Assembly: GCF_003602275.1 (NCBI RefSeq)
Contig: NZ_QZVT01000002.1
Span: 310,001-374,000, forward strand
Direction of reading: 5' to 3'
Source of the DNA: Arthrobacter cheniae
GTDB lineage: Bacteria > Actinomycetota > Actinomycetes > Actinomycetales > Micrococcaceae
Length of the DNA: 64,000 nucleotides
Shown here: positions 24,903 to 35,871 of the stretch, piece after piece
Numbering within the stretch: position 1 is the first letter of the stretch
Layout of the letters: every line of letters begins with the position of its first letter
The notes under the pieces: model-generated
The model's database searches: none
What the model saw: only the letters and a program-made list of their open reading frames with translations
What the model was told of the DNA's origin: nothing
Program-made: the position numbers and the translations under genes

Positions 24903-26495
24903 TCAGTCCTGCAGGTCCACTTCGCGGGCCACGGATGCACCGATCTCGGCGCGTATGGCGTCGAGGACCTCCTGGGGCACGGAGCTGTCCACGGTCAGGA
25001 GGGACAGCGCCTGGCCCCCCTCCTTGTTCCGTGCCACCTGCATGCCGGCGATGTTGATGCCGCGCTCACCGAGCAGGCGACCGAGCGTCCCGATGACACC
25101 GGGCCGGTCGGCGTACAGCAGCACCAGGAGGTGGTCGCTGATGGGGATCTCGAGCTCGTAGCCGTTGACGCCGACGAGCTTCTCCACCTGCTTCGGCCCG
25201 GTCAGGGTACCGGCCACCGAGATCTGCGAGCCATCGGACAGAGCGCCGCGCAACCGGAGCACGTTGCGGTACTCCTCGGACTCCGGTGTGGTGATGAGCC
25301 GTGAGGTGATGCCGCGCTGCTCCGCGAGGATCGGTGCGTTCACGTAGGACACCTGCTCCGACACGACGTCGGTGAAGACGCCCTTCAGGGCGGCGAGTTC
25401 GAGGGCCTTCACGTCGAGGGACGCGATCTCGCCGGCGACCTCGATGTCGATCTGCGTCAGCGAGTCGTGCGTCAGTGCGGTGAAGATGCGTCCCAGCTTC
25501 TCCATGAGCGGAATGCCGGGCCGGACGGCCGGGTCGATGACGCCGCCGGCCACGTTGACGGCGTCGGGCACGAGTTCTCCGGCCAGGGCGAGCCGCACGG
25601 ACTTCGCCACCGAGACGCCGGCCTTCTCCTGGGCCTCCTCCGTCGAGGCACCGAGGTGAGGTGTGACCACCACGCTGTCATGGGCGAAGAAGGGCAGGTC
25701 GGTGCTGGGCTCCTGCACGAAGACATCGACGCCGGCTCCGGCGATCCGGCCCTCCTCGAGCGCCGTGTGGAGGGCCACCTCGTCGACGAGTCCGCCACGG
25801 GCGACATTGACGACGTACGCGGTGTCCTTCATGAGAGCGAATGCGTCGGCGCCGAGCATGCCCACGGTCTCGGGGGTCTTCGGCATGTGGATGGTGACGA
25901 AGTCCGATTCGCGGAGCAGTTCGTCGAGTGTCACCAGGCGGACGTTGAGCTGCGCTGCCCGGGCCGAGGTCACGTAGGGGTCGTAGGCGAGGATCTGCGT
26001 GCCGAAGCCCTGGAGGCGTGCCGCAACGAGCGCACCGATGCGACCGAGGCCGATGATGCCGATGTTCTTCTCGTAGAGCTCCGTGCCGGAGTACTTGGAG
26101 CGCTTCCACTCCCCCGCCTTCAAGGCCGCACTGGCCTGCGGAATGTTCCTCGCAAGGCTGAGGATGTGGCCGACCGTCAGTTCTGCCGCGGAGATGATGT
26201 TCGACGTCGGGGCGTTGACCACCATGACGCCCGCCTGCGTCGCGGCCTTGATGTCGACGTTGTCCAGGCCGACGCCGGCGCGCGCGATGACCTTCAGCTT
26301 CGGCGCCGCGCTGATGGCTTCCGCGTCCATCCGCGTCGCCGAGCGCACCAGGACGGCGTCGACATCGGCGAGTGCGCCGAGGAGCTGCGCGCGGTCCGCT
26401 CCGTCAGTGCTGCGGATCTCGAAATCGGGGCCGAGGGCCTCGACGGTGGCGGGTGAGAGTTCCTCGGCGATGAGGACGACGGGCTTCGGGGTCAC
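24903..26495 (-). CDS. serA: D-3-phosphoglycerate dehydrogenase
   Basis: SerA oxidises 3-phosphoglycerate to phosphohydroxypyruvate, the first step of serine synthesis. The 530-residue form has the NAD fold (GLGRIGALVA), catalytic Arg in NVARGGLVD, Glu in QEPSTD, His in PHLGAST, an intervening ASB domain and a C-terminal ACT domain for serine feedback. I use GTG 26495, preceded by AGAAGGAACTCCCC, which gives normal length; ATG at 26570 would add 25 Pro/Ser-rich residues. It follows ilvC across a spacer containing a hairpin. Confidence 0.95.
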   Translation of the reverse strand: MTPKPVVLIAEELSPATVEALGPDFEIRSTDGADRAQLLGALADVDAVLVRSATRMDAEAISAAPKLKVIARAGVGLDNVDIKAATQAGVMVVNAPTSNIISAAELTVGHILSLARNIPQASAALKAGEWKRSKYSGTELYEKNIGIIGLGRIGALVAARLQGFGTQILAYDPYVTSARAAQLNVRLVTLDELLRESDFVTIHMPKTPETVGMLGADAFALMKDTAYVVNVARGGLVDEVALHTALEEGRIAGAGVDVFVQEPSTDLPFFAHDSVVVTPHLGASTEEAQEKAGVSVAKSVRLALAGELVPDAVNVAGGVIDPAVRPGIPLMEKLGRIFTALTHDSLTQIDIEVAGEIASLDVKALELAALKGVFTDVVSEQVSYVNAPILAEQRGITSRLITTPESEEYRNVLRLRGALSDGSQISVAGTLTGPKQVEKLVGVNGYELEIPISDHLLVLLYADRPGVIGTLGRLLGERGINIAGMQVARNKEGGQALSLLTVDSSVPQEVLDAIRAEIGASVAREVDLQD

Positions 26496-26574
26496 GGGGA
26501 GTTCCTTCTGGGGTGTGGCAGAGGGCGGCTGGCTGGGAACGGCCGGTCGCTGCGGACTTGGGCCGGACATGAGA

Positions 26575-26623
26575 CCGGCAGGGCACCTGCTCGTCGCTGA
26601 GCGTTGAACACGTGCCCTGCCGG
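26575..26623 (-). terminator. hairpin between ilvC and serA
   Basis: Perfect 12-bp arms (CCGGCAGGGCAC and GTGCCCTGCCGG) around a 25-base loop, 15 bases after the ilvC stop. No T tract follows on the minus strand, so it may terminate the ilvBNC transcript partially or act as an RNA-stability element. Confidence 0.6.
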
Positions 26624-26637
26624 GGAGGGATCAGGCG

Positions 26638-27723
<1,086 letters not shown>

Positions 27724-28236
27724 TCAGGCGCTGCGGAGGGCGCGGTCGCTCATCGACTTGGCCCCGCGGCCGATCGCGAGGGTGCCCGACTGGACGATCT
27801 CGCGGACGCCGAACGGCTCGAGCACGGACAGGAGCGCCGAGAGCTTCTCGGGCGTGCCCGTCGCCTCGATGATCAGCGAATCGGTGGCGACGTCGACGAC
27901 GGAGGCGCGGAACAGGTCCGCGGCCTGCGTGACCTGCAGCCGGGTCGCGGCGTCGGCCCTGACCTTGATCAGGATGTGGTCGCGCTGCACCGACTGCTCG
28001 GTGGTCAGCTCGACGATCTTGATCACGTTGATGAGCTTGTTCAGCTGCTTGGTGACCTGCTCGAGGAGTTCCTCCTCGGCCTCCACCACAACGGTGATGC
28101 GGGACATCCCCGCGACTTCGGTCGGTCCGACCGCAAGCGAGTTGATGTTGAACGCGCGCCGGGCGAACAGGCTGGCAACGCGGGTCAGGACGCCGGGAAC
28201 GTCCTCGACGAGCACGGAAAGGGTGTGTCGTGCCAT
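27724..28236 (-). CDS. ilvN: acetolactate synthase small (regulatory) subunit
   Basis: The 170-residue regulatory subunit confers valine feedback on acetolactate synthase. An N-terminal ACT domain begins HTLSVLVEDVPGVLTRVASLF, with the NSLAVGPTE valine-site segment near residue 33, followed by the C-terminal ALS_ss domain. The gene starts two bases after the ilvB stop, so the two subunits should be co-translated. Confidence 0.97.
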   Translation of the reverse strand: MARHTLSVLVEDVPGVLTRVASLFARRAFNINSLAVGPTEVAGMSRITVVVEAEEELLEQVTKQLNKLINVIKIVELTTEQSVQRDHILIKVRADAATRLQVTQAADLFRASVVDVATDSLIIEATGTPEKLSALLSVLEPFGVREIVQSGTLAIGRGAKSMSDRALRSA

Positions 28237-28238
28237 GG

Positions 28239-30125
28239 TCAGTCCTCCTGCTCCCAGGTCGGGGTCATGTTGCGGGCAATCTGGATGAGGTCGTTACTGA
28301 CGCCCGAGGGCACCATCGGCCACACCATCGAGTCGCGGCTGACCACGAAGTCGATGACGACAGGGCGGTCGTTGATCGCAAGGGCCTGCTGGATGGTGGC
28401 GTCGATGTCCTCGTCGCGCTCACAGCGCAGCCCCACGCAGCCGTAGGCATCGGCGAGCTTCACGAAGTCGGGCACACGAACGGTGTCGTGCCCGGTATTG
28501 AGGTCCGTGTTGGAGTAGCGCCCCTCGTAGAAGAGGGTCTGCCACTGCCGCACCATACCTAGGGACGAGTTGTTGATGACCGCGACCTTGATGGGGATGT
28601 TGTTGATGACGCAGGTCGCCAGTTCCTGGTTGGTCATCTGGAAACAGCCGTCGCCGTCGATGGCCCAGACCACGCGGTCCGGGTTGCCGACCTTCGCGCC
28701 CATGGCTGCCGGGACCGAGTAGCCCATGGTGCCGAGGCCGCCCGAGTTCAGCCAGGCGTGGGGGCGCTCGTACTGGATGAACTGTGCCGCCCACATCTGG
28801 TGCTGGCCGACTCCGGAGACGAAGACGCCTTCCGGTCCGGTGAGTTCGCCGATGCGCTTGATGACCTGCTGGGGTGCCGACAGGCCGTCGTCGGGCTGGG
28901 TGAAGCCGACCGGGTAGGTCTCACGCAGGTGGTTGATGGTCCTCCACCAGGCGGAGATGTCCGGCCGTTCCTGCGTTCCGAAACTTTCACGGACGGCGGC
29001 GGTCAGCTCGGGGATGATCTCCTTGACGGACCCGACGATGGGCACGTCGGCCGTGCGGTTCTTCGAGATCTCGGCCGGGTCGATGTCGGCGTGGATGACC
29101 TTGGCGTTCGGCGCGAAGCTGGAGAGCACGCCGGTGACGCGGTCGTCGAAGCGGGCTCCGAGGGTGATGAGGAGGTCCGCCTGCTGCAGGGCCGTGACAG
29201 CGGAGACCGAGCCGTGCATGCCGGGCATGCCCACGTGCTGGTCGTGGGAGTCCGGGAAGACGCCGCGGGCCATCAGCGTCGTCACCACGGGCGCGCCGAC
29301 GAGCTCTGCGAGCTCCTTCAACTCGGCGGACGCATGGCCCTTGACCACGCCTCCGCCTACGTAGAAGACGGGGCGCTGCGAGCCGCTGATGAGGCGTGCG
29401 GCCTCGCGGACCTGCTTCGAGTGCCCGCGCATCACCGGGCGGTAGCCGGGGATGTCCACCTTGGGCGGCCAGGAGAAGATCATCGTCGACTGCTGCGCAT
29501 CCTTGGCGATATCGACGAGCACCGGACCGGGGCGTCCGGTCGTCGCGATGTGGAAGGCCTCCGCGAGGACGCGGGGGATGTCCTGCGCCTTGGTCACGAG
29601 GTAGGAGTGCTTGGTGATCGGCATCGTGATGCCGACGATGTCCGCTTCCTGGAACGCGTCCGATCCGATGAAGGCGCTCGAGACCTGGCCCGTGATGGCG
29701 ACCATGGGCACGGAATCCATGTGGGCGTCGGCGATGGCCGTCACGAGGTTGGTGGCACCCGGGCCCGAGGTCACGATGCAGACTCCGGGGCGGCCGGTCA
29801 CCATGGCGTAGCCCTGCGCCGCGTGGCCCGCACCCTGCTCGTGGCGCACGAGGATGTGGCGGAGTTTCGTGGAGGCCAGGAGCGGGTCGTACGTGGGAAG
29901 GATCGCCCCGCCGGGAAGACCGAAGACGTCGTCGACTCCGAGTTCCTCGAGGGACCGGACGATCGCGGCGGACCCGAGCATCTCGGTGGGCGCCACGACG
30001 GCGTTGGACCCTCGGACGGCGCTCACCGGGACGACGGGCGCGGCCGCGGTCTCGCGCGCGGGTGCTGCGGGAGGTGCTGGTCTTGCTGCCAACAGCGCTG
30101 GGCTGATGGGCGATCCCTTGGACAT
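28239..30125 (-). CDS. ilvB: acetolactate synthase large (catalytic) subunit
   Basis: The ThDP-dependent catalytic subunit condenses pyruvate with pyruvate or 2-ketobutyrate. The product from ATG 30125 has 628 residues. The glutamate that activates ThDP is in [12 protein letters not shown], and the ThDP-binding motif is the [11 protein letters not shown]...NN segment. A ribosome site GAAGGAAG lies just upstream; a longer frame from 30221 would run through the attenuator and is rejected. An N-terminal Ala/Pro-rich extension of about 45 residues is typical of actinobacteria. Expression should be set by the leader peptide and terminator at 30220-30338. Confidence 0.95.
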   Translation of the reverse strand: MSKGSPISPALLAARPAPPAAPARETAAAPVVPVSAVRGSNAVVAPTEMLGSAAIVRSLEELGVDDVFGLPGGAILPTYDPLLASTKLRHILVRHEQGAGHAAQGYAMVTGRPGVCIVTSGPGATNLVTAIADAHMDSVPMVAITGQVSSAFIGSDAFQEADIVGITMPITKHSYLVTKAQDIPRVLAEAFHIATTGRPGPVLVDIAKDAQQSTMIFSWPPKVDIPGYRPVMRGHSKQVREAARLISGSQRPVFYVGGGVVKGHASAELKELAELVGAPVVTTLMARGVFPDSHDQHVGMPGMHGSVSAVTALQQADLLITLGARFDDRVTGVLSSFAPNAKVIHADIDPAEISKNRTADVPIVGSVKEIIPELTAAVRESFGTQERPDISAWWRTINHLRETYPVGFTQPDDGLSAPQQVIKRIGELTGPEGVFVSGVGQHQMWAAQFIQYERPHAWLNSGGLGTMGYSVPAAMGAKVGNPDRVVWAIDGDGCFQMTNQELATCVINNIPIKVAVINNSSLGMVRQWQTLFYEGRYSNTDLNTGHDTVRVPDFVKLADAYGCVGLRCERDEDIDATIQQALAINDRPVVIDFVVSRDSMVWPMVPSGVSNDLIQIARNMTPTWEQED

Positions 30126-30219
30126 CTCAGACTTCCTTCGGAACGTGTGCTGCACTGCTGCAGCTGGAACTGCGGACGGACTTCCACGCGCCCCTCTTCC
30201 GTCGACAGATTGTGTCAAC

Positions 30220-30258
30220 AAAAAAACCCCTCAGCCTTGTCGGGCTCTGCGAGGGGTT
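30220..30258 (-). terminator. ilvB attenuator terminator
   Basis: On the minus strand the stem AACCCCTC/GAGGGGTT, extended by AGCC/GGCT around a small loop, is followed directly by a run of seven T. It lies 33 bases after the leader peptide stop and 95 bases before the ilvB start. This is a strong intrinsic terminator placed as in an attenuator. Confidence 0.88.
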
Positions 30259-30290
30259 GCGCGTGACTGCAGTCGTCGATGAGACGGGCT

Positions 30291-30338
30291 TCAGGCCACG
30301 CGCTGCATAAGGACGACGACTACGGGTTCGAGCTGCAT
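30291..30338 (-). CDS. ilvB leader peptide (attenuator sensor)
   Basis: A 15-residue frame starting at ATG 30338 reads MQLEPVVVVLMQRVA. Five consecutive branched-chain codons (four valine, one leucine), with two more Leu/Val, sit upstream of the terminator at 30220. Slow translation at these codons when charged tRNA-Val or tRNA-Leu is scarce should favour an alternative fold and let transcription reach ilvB. Attenuation of ilvBNC is known in Corynebacterium glutamicum; its presence here is inferred from layout. The AGGAG lies nine bases before the ATG, and transcription may start near the ATG itself. Confidence 0.85.
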   Translation of the reverse strand: MQLEPVVVVLMQRVA

Positions 30339-30344
30339 ACCTGT

Positions 30345-30374
30345 AGTCTCCTCGCCCCCGCGAAAGGGTGTCAA
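30345..30374 (-). promoter_or_regulatory. probable ilvB leader promoter
   Basis: A perfect -35 hexamer TTGACA (30369-30374 on the minus strand) and GAGACT (30345-30350) as a half-matching -10 separated by 18 bases. This would place transcription start at or just before the leader ATG at 30338, giving a nearly leaderless leader mRNA. Confidence 0.6.
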
Positions 30375-30447
30375 CCACACCCCCTGCGATCTCACATGGT
30401 GGACTCCTGCGTCCAGTTAGTGGACACTAACGCTCTTCCCCATCTCA

Positions 30448-30478
30448 CCGGCGCGGGGGGAAGATGCCCCCGCGCCGG
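30448..30478 (-). terminator. ilvD terminator hairpin
   Basis: Perfect 12-bp GC-only arms (CCGGCGCGGGGG and CCCCCGCGCCGG) around a seven-base loop, starting 16 bases after the ilvD stop on the minus strand. No T tract follows. Confidence 0.75.
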
Positions 30479-30493
30479 CCACGCGAACCTGCG

Positions 30494-32197
30494 CTAGCCG
30501 CAGTAGGCACCGGTCGACGCCGAGTGGACGAGCTTGGCATACTTCGCGAGCACGCCCTTGGTGTAGCGGGCGGGGAGCGGCTCCCAGCCCACCCTGCGCT
30601 CCTCCAGCTCGGCCTCGTCGACGAGCAGGTCGAAGCTCTTGGCCGCGATGTCGACCCGGATGCGGTCGCCGTCGCGCACGAACGCGATGGGACCGCCGTC
30701 GACCGCCTCGGGTGCGACGTGGCCGATGCACAGGCCCGTGGTGCCGCCCGAGAAGCGTCCGTCGGTCAGGAGGAGGACGTCCTTGCCGAGGCCCGCACCC
30801 TTGATGGCGCCGGTGATCGCGAGCATCTCGCGCATGCCCGGCCCGCCCTTCGGCCCCTCGTAGCGGATGACGACGACGTCGCCGGCGTGGATGGCGCCGG
30901 CGTCGAGCGCCTCGAGGGCACCGTTCTCACGCTCGAAGACGCGCGCGGTGCCTTCGAAGACGTCGGCATCGAAACCGGCGCTCTTGACCACGGCACCCTC
31001 GGGTGCCAGCGAGCCATGCAGGATCGTGATGCCGCCGGTCTTGTGCAGCGGGTTGTCGAGTGCGCGGAGGATCTTGCCGTCGAGGTCCGGCGGGTTGATG
31101 TCCGCGAGGTTCTCCGCGAGCGTCTTGCCGGTGACGGTGAGGCAGTCGCCGTGCAGCAGTCCGGCGTCGAGCAGTGCCTTCATGATCACCGGCACCCCGC
31201 CCACCTTGTCGACGTCGAACATCACATAGCGCCCGAACGGCTTGAGGTCGCCCAGGTGCGGGATCGTGTCACCGATGCGGCTGAAGTCGTCGAGCGTGAG
31301 GTCCACCTCGGCCTCGCGGGCGATCGCGAGGAGGTGCAGGACGGCGTTCGTCGAACCGCCGAAGGCCATGGTGACCGCGATGGCGTTCTCGAAGGCCTTC
31401 TTGGTCATGATGTCGCGCGCCGTGATGCCGAGGCGCAGGAGGTTCACGACGGCCTCGCCGGACTTCTGCGCGAACGCGTCGCGTCGGCGATCGACCGAGG
31501 GAGGTGCGGCGGACCCGGGCAGTGACATCCCGAGGGCCTCGCCGATGCAGGCCATGGTGTTGGCGGTGTACATACCGCCGCACGCACCCTCCCCGGGACA
31601 AACGGCGCGTTCGATGCTGTCGAGGTCCTTGAGGCTCATCGTGCCGGCGGCGCAGGCACCCACCGCCTCGAAGGCGTCGATGAGGGTGACTTCCTTCTCC
31701 GTGCCGTCCTCGAGCTTCGCGAAGCCCGGCATGATGGTGCCCGCGTACAGGAAGACGGAGGCGAGGTCGAGGCGTGCGGCTGCCATGAGCATCCCGGGCA
31801 GCGATTTGTCACAGCCGGCGAGGAGCACGGACCCGTCGATGCGCTCGGCCTGCATGACCGTCTCCACGGAGTCGGCGATGACTTCCCGTGACACGAGCGA
31901 GAAGTGCATGCCCTCGTGACCCATCGAGATGCCGTCGGAGACGGAGATGGTGCCGAACTGCATGGGGAACCCGCCGGCCGCGCGGACGCCTTCCTTCGCG
32001 CCCTCCGCCAGGCGGTTGAGGGACAGGTTGCAGGGGGTGATCTCGTTCCAGGAGCTCGCGACGCCGACCTGCGGCTTGGCGAAGTCGTCGTCGCCCATTC
32101 CCACCGCACGAAGCATGCCGCGTGCGGGCGCCGCATGGATTCCGTCCGTGACGATGCGGCTTCTGGGCTTGATGTCTGGAGTTGTTTCCACGCTCAT
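30494..32197 (-). CDS. ilvD: dihydroxy-acid dehydratase
   Basis: IlvD dehydrates dihydroxy acids to 2-keto acids, the third common step of branched-chain synthesis. The 567-residue product holds the Fe-S cluster cysteines in [11 protein letters not shown] and [16 protein letters not shown] and the C-terminal [10 protein letters not shown] segment. I start at ATG 32197 ([10 protein letters not shown]). TAGACT, ten bases upstream, resembles a -10 element, and no Shine-Dalgarno is seen, so the message may be leaderless. The gene sits upstream of the ilvB promoter on the same strand but is separated from it by a terminator. Confidence 0.96.
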   Translation of the reverse strand: MSVETTPDIKPRSRIVTDGIHAAPARGMLRAVGMGDDDFAKPQVGVASSWNEITPCNLSLNRLAEGAKEGVRAAGGFPMQFGTISVSDGISMGHEGMHFSLVSREVIADSVETVMQAERIDGSVLLAGCDKSLPGMLMAAARLDLASVFLYAGTIMPGFAKLEDGTEKEVTLIDAFEAVGACAAGTMSLKDLDSIERAVCPGEGACGGMYTANTMACIGEALGMSLPGSAAPPSVDRRRDAFAQKSGEAVVNLLRLGITARDIMTKKAFENAIAVTMAFGGSTNAVLHLLAIAREAEVDLTLDDFSRIGDTIPHLGDLKPFGRYVMFDVDKVGGVPVIMKALLDAGLLHGDCLTVTGKTLAENLADINPPDLDGKILRALDNPLHKTGGITILHGSLAPEGAVVKSAGFDADVFEGTARVFERENGALEALDAGAIHAGDVVVIRYEGPKGGPGMREMLAITGAIKGAGLGKDVLLLTDGRFSGGTTGLCIGHVAPEAVDGGPIAFVRDGDRIRVDIAAKSFDLLVDEAELEERRVGWEPLPARYTKGVLAKYAKLVHSASTGAYCG

Positions 32198-32431
32198 GAG
32201 GGAAAGTCTAGGCCCGCGTTGCAGGCACGTTTCGCCATATGACCCTCCTGTTACAGCAGCCGGCGACGGGGAAGGAAGGGCCGTCTCCACCCGCGCGGAT
32301 CCTCGTGCCCTCCCGCCGCCCTCCGGTACAGTGTGGATCTCGCGGGCAGTCCTTCCGGCCCGCCGGCCGAGAGCTCCGCGAGAAGTCCCGGACGGGACCA
32401 GTCCGACAGCCTCCTACCGCAACGGCGTGAT

Positions 32432-32935
32432 ATGACTCCCGATGAGCCCTCCGACTCCAGCCCACCCCTCGACGGCGGACAGGGACTGAAGAACGCCCTG
32501 CGCCGCGTCTTCGACGGGCAGATCCCCAACTACGGCGACTACAACCTGGTCTTCGCGGCACGGCACGCGGGCCAGGCGGCGGGACGCGCGCGAACCTCGC
32601 GGTCGGCTCCGGTGGCTCCGTCGCCGTCCGCCACCGCCTACGTGGTCGGCTATCGCTGGAAGCCGATGGAACTCATGATCGCGCCGGTGGACCTGACCGG
32701 CATCACGGGCGCCGGTGTGCCCGTCGAGGTGAACATGACCAATCTCGCGCATGCGCTCCAGTGGGATGCCGACGACAGCTTCGAAGTCGGCACGAGCACG
32801 GGGCGGATCTTCCGCTTCGACGTGTCCGCCGATCCGGTGCTCGATATCGGGCCGGGCACTCCCCTGCACCTGCCGCAGGACGACGACGTGATCGACTTCA
32901 ACGCCTTCATGGATGCCTTCATCGCGATGGCCTGA
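32432..32935 (+). CDS. hypothetical protein
   Basis: A 167-residue protein that I do not recognise. It starts at ATG 32432; a longer frame from 32333 would add 33 Ser/Pro-rich residues. No signal peptide or membrane segment. The C-terminal half is strand-rich (YVVGYRWKPMELMIAPVDLTG and the FRFDVSADPVLDIGPG segment) and ends with acidic DDDVIDFNAFMDAF. The N-terminus is disordered and polar. It is convergent with the 2-hydroxyacid dehydrogenase. Confidence 0.65.
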   Translation: MTPDEPSDSSPPLDGGQGLKNALRRVFDGQIPNYGDYNLVFAARHAGQAAGRARTSRSAPVAPSPSATAYVVGYRWKPMELMIAPVDLTGITGAGVPVEVNMTNLAHALQWDADDSFEVGTSTGRIFRFDVSADPVLDIGPGTPLHLPQDDDVIDFNAFMDAFIAMA

Positions 32936-32960
32936 TGAACCTGCGTCCGGATGGGACGAC

Positions 32961-33932
32961 CTAGTCCCAGGGGCCCTTCCGTACGAGGTTCTCCGGCTCG
33001 CGGCCCTCCCCGAGAAGCCCGACCTGACGCTTCAGCAGTGCGAGGATTCGAGGCGGGAAAGCCTCCGTGTTGCCGCCGATATGGGGGGTGATGATCACTC
33101 CGGGAGCGCTCCACAGCGGATGGCCCTCGGGCAGTGGCTCCGGGTCGACGACGTCGAGCGCCGCTCTGAGCCGACCCGCCAGGACCTCGCGTGTCAGTGC
33201 CTCCGTGTCGACGACGGCGCCGCGGGCCACATTGACGATGAGCGCGCCGTCGGGCAGGGCAGCGAGGACCTCGCGGCCGATCAGTCCGCGCGTCGCTCCG
33301 GTCAGGGGTGTGATGACGATGACGACGTCGTGGTCCGGCGCGAGGCCGACCAGCTCGTCGCTGCCGTGGACGTGCCCGAGGTCGTCGTCGCGGGCCGCGC
33401 TGCCGACCCGGGTCACCTCCGCCTCGAAGGTCACGAGCCGGCGGCGGATCTCCTCGCCGATGCCACCGACGCCGACGAGCAGCACCCGCCGGTCCGCGAG
33501 GCCCGGGTAGCGGGCGCTGTGCCACCGGCCCTCGGACTGCTGCCGCACGGCGTCGTCGATCCCGCGCAGCGACGCGAGGGCCAGCCCGACGGCCAGCTCG
33601 GCGGTGGCCGCAGCGTGCACCCCGGCTGCCGTCGCGATCGCCACTCCCGGTCCGACGAGGTCCGCGACGCCGTCGTACCCCGTGGACTGCGTCTGCACGA
33701 GCCGCAGGTTCGGCGCCGCATCGAGGGCTCCGTCGAGGTGCGCCCGTCCCGTGTAGGGCAGGACTGCGGCGTCCAGCTGCGCAGGGTCGAAGCCCTCGGG
33801 GGCATCGCTGAAATCCCACAGCACCACGTCGACGGCTGGAGAGACGTCTGCCAGCGAATCGCGCAGATCCGCGGAGGGGACGCTCAGGGTTCGGACGATC
33901 GGGCCGGCGGAAGGAGTCGAGGGGTCGGTCAT
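32961..33932 (-). CDS. D-2-hydroxyacid dehydrogenase family protein
   Basis: A 323-residue NAD(P)-dependent dehydrogenase related to SerA and glyoxylate reductase. NAD fold GVGGIGEEIRRRL, catalytic Arg in NVARGAVVD, Glu in VDPEPLPEG and His in PHIGGN are all present. It lacks ACT and ASB domains, so it is not a second SerA; substrate is unknown. ATG 33932 is divergent from the sugar dehydrogenase gene. Confidence 0.85.
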   Translation of the reverse strand: MTDPSTPSAGPIVRTLSVPSADLRDSLADVSPAVDVVLWDFSDAPEGFDPAQLDAAVLPYTGRAHLDGALDAAPNLRLVQTQSTGYDGVADLVGPGVAIATAAGVHAAATAELAVGLALASLRGIDDAVRQQSEGRWHSARYPGLADRRVLLVGVGGIGEEIRRRLVTFEAEVTRVGSAARDDDLGHVHGSDELVGLAPDHDVVIVITPLTGATRGLIGREVLAALPDGALIVNVARGAVVDTEALTREVLAGRLRAALDVVDPEPLPEGHPLWSAPGVIITPHIGGNTEAFPPRILALLKRQVGLLGEGREPENLVRKGPWD

Positions 33933-34015
33933 GGTGCCAGCCTAGCGCCGGGGCTGCGGCTGCCCCGCGGCCGACGAGGGTGGACACCCGGAAAAGCCCG
34001 TCCTAGGGTCGGAAC

Positions 34016-35143
34016 ATGTCAGCCGCAGCACGACGGCGACCCGCCCGATCCCCCTCCCGGGCCATCCTGCCGGCCCTCGCACTGCTGGTCCTGACCGCCT
34101 GCTCACCCGAGGCGGCCGAACCGGAGCCGGTCTTCGCCGGTGCCTCCGCAGCCTCCGCTCCCGTCGCGGGTGCCTCGGCCGCCGTTCCTCCCGCCCTGTC
34201 CTACGAGGGTGATGCGGTGTCGGGGCTCGGCCTCCCGTGGTCCATCGTGGTGCTCGACGACGGCAGCCTGCTCGTCTCGGAGCGCGACACCGGGGAGATC
34301 AGGCGGATCAACGAGACCACCCGGGAGGTCATCGGCACCATCGCCGACGCTACGGCCGCGGCCGGCGAGGGAGGACTCCTGGGCCTCGCCGTCGCAAACA
34401 GTGCCGACCCCGCAGTCCTGTACGCCTACTACACCTCGGCCATGGACAACCGCGTGGTGCGCCTCCCGCTGAGCGACGGCGGGCTCGGTGCCCCGGAGCC
34501 GATCCTGACAGGCATACCGAAGGCCGACATCCACAACGGCGGGCGGATCGCCGTCGGGCCCGACGGTCACCTCTACATCGGCACGGGCGACGCCGGAGTC
34601 CGCCCGAACGCGCAGGATCCCGGGAACCTCGGCGGAAAGATCCTCAGGATCACGGTCGACGGCGACATCCCCGCCGACAACCCCATTCCCGGCTCCCCCG
34701 TCTACAGCCTGGGACACCGAAACGTGCAGGGCCTCGCCTGGGACTCCGCCGGTGCACTCTGGGCGACGGAGTTCGGACCGGAGATCGACGACGAACTGAA
34801 CCTCGTGCAGCCGGGCGGGAACTACGGCTGGCCCGAGGTCACCGGCGCTCCGGGCGATTCCCGTTTCCTCGACGCCCAGGTGGTGTGGCCGTCGACGGCG
34901 TCGTCCTCCCCCAGCGGCATGACCATCCTCGATGACATCGCCTACATCGGGGGCCTGCGCGGGCAGCGGCTGTGGCAGGTCCCGCTCGAGGGCGGCACGG
35001 CCGGGGAACCGGTCAGCCACTTCGACGGGTCCTACGGACGCCTGCGGGACGTCGCAGGGGCGGGGGACGGTTCGCTGCTCGTCGCGACCAACGAGTCCGG
35101 CGGAGCGAGGATCCTGCGCATCGCCGTCGGGCTGTCGGGGTGA
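34016..35143 (+). CDS. PQQ-type glucose/sorbosone dehydrogenase lipoprotein
   Basis: A 375-residue protein with an Arg-rich start, a hydrophobic stretch and a lipobox LVLTAC with Cys29, so it is lipid-anchored on the outer face of the membrane. The rest is a six-bladed GSDH propeller: GLPWSIVVLDDGSLLVSER, GLLGLAVANS, HNGGRIAVGPDGHLYIGTGD, GHRNVQGLAWD, EFGPEIDDELNLVQPG. These motifs match soluble aldose/sorbosone dehydrogenases, in which His, Asp and Arg bind PQQ and calcium. Actual cofactor use is unproven. Confidence 0.88.
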   Translation: MSAAARRRPARSPSRAILPALALLVLTACSPEAAEPEPVFAGASAASAPVAGASAAVPPALSYEGDAVSGLGLPWSIVVLDDGSLLVSERDTGEIRRINETTREVIGTIADATAAAGEGGLLGLAVANSADPAVLYAYYTSAMDNRVVRLPLSDGGLGAPEPILTGIPKADIHNGGRIAVGPDGHLYIGTGDAGVRPNAQDPGNLGGKILRITVDGDIPADNPIPGSPVYSLGHRNVQGLAWDSAGALWATEFGPEIDDELNLVQPGGNYGWPEVTGAPGDSRFLDAQVVWPSTASSSPSGMTILDDIAYIGGLRGQRLWQVPLEGGTAGEPVSHFDGSYGRLRDVAGAGDGSLLVATNESGGARILRIAVGLSG

Positions 35144-35235
35144 GCGTCCGGTTTCATGTTTGGGCGGAAGTGCTGGTAGAGTCTCATGCTGTTGCGGATG
35201 ACCAGACCGGGTGAAATCGGGAGGTAGAAAGCCAC

Positions 35236-35308
35236 GCACCTCTAGCTCAATTGGCAGAGCAATTGACTCTTAATCAATGGGTTTCGGGTTCAAGTCCCGA
35301 GGGGTGCA
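35236..35308 (+). tRNA. tRNA-Lys (anticodon CTT)
   Basis: Acceptor arms GCACCTC and GGGGTGC with discriminator A, anticodon stem ATTGA/TCAAT with loop CTCTTAA (CTT), T-arm GGTTCAAGTCC. No CCA is encoded. Confidence 0.97.
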
Positions 35309-35315
35309 CTTCGTT

Positions 35316-35356
35316 ACCCCGTTCTTCAGGTCTCGCCGCCTGGAGGGCGGGGTTTC
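35316..35356 (+). terminator. tRNA-Lys terminator
   Basis: ACCCCG pairs with CGGGGT, and inner CAGG with CCTG; TTTCGTT follows. It starts eight bases after the tRNA. Confidence 0.7.
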
Positions 35357-35507
35357 GTTATGCCCGGATGTTGTCGAGGGTTCCCGACATGGTCGGCGCG
35401 GGGTCAAGCCCGTTCCCAGGTCCCATCACTCATTGCACCACGGTCCACCGGTCTGCACGATGGAAGAAAGCGTGCAGGCGCAGGTGTCGGTCGGCGGAGG
35501 GACGTAG

Positions 35508-35750
35508 ATGACCAGGAATGCCGCGGACGATCGGCCCGCCTTCGACTACCATCCCTGGCCCCGTCCGATCCCGGCGCCCTACCTTCCCCTTGTCCGGTTG
35601 GCCATCCTCCTCGGCCTCCTGACCGTCCTGTTCCTGACGGTCCTGCCCTCCCTGTCGATCCTCCACCTCCTGGTGAGCACCCTGGTCCTGGTGTCGTTCT
35701 TCCGCCGCACGAGGAGGATGCAGAAGCGCCGCGGGGACACGAACGGCTGA
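35508..35750 (+). CDS. small membrane protein
   Basis: An 80-residue protein with GGAGGGACG upstream of ATG 35508. Two hydrophobic segments, about residues 27-45 and 47-64, make a membrane hairpin; the C-terminus is Arg/Lys-rich (FFRRTRRMQKRR) and should remain in the cytoplasm. No family recognised. Confidence 0.65.
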   Translation: MTRNAADDRPAFDYHPWPRPIPAPYLPLVRLAILLGLLTVLFLTVLPSLSILHLLVSTLVLVSFFRRTRRMQKRRGDTNG

Positions 35751-35871
35751 CGCACGTCGCGCCGTCACGGCGGCCACCGGGCGTGCCGCGACGGCGCCTG
35801 CAGCAGTATCGGCACCAGCACCTCGTCATCACGCCGCCGACATGCTTGTCCCCCGGGCCTACGATGGACGC

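Noticed and set aside
26496..26570. ATG at 26570 as the serA start
   Set aside because: It would add a Pro/Ser-rich 25-residue extension outside the family, and GTG 26495 has a better ribosome site.
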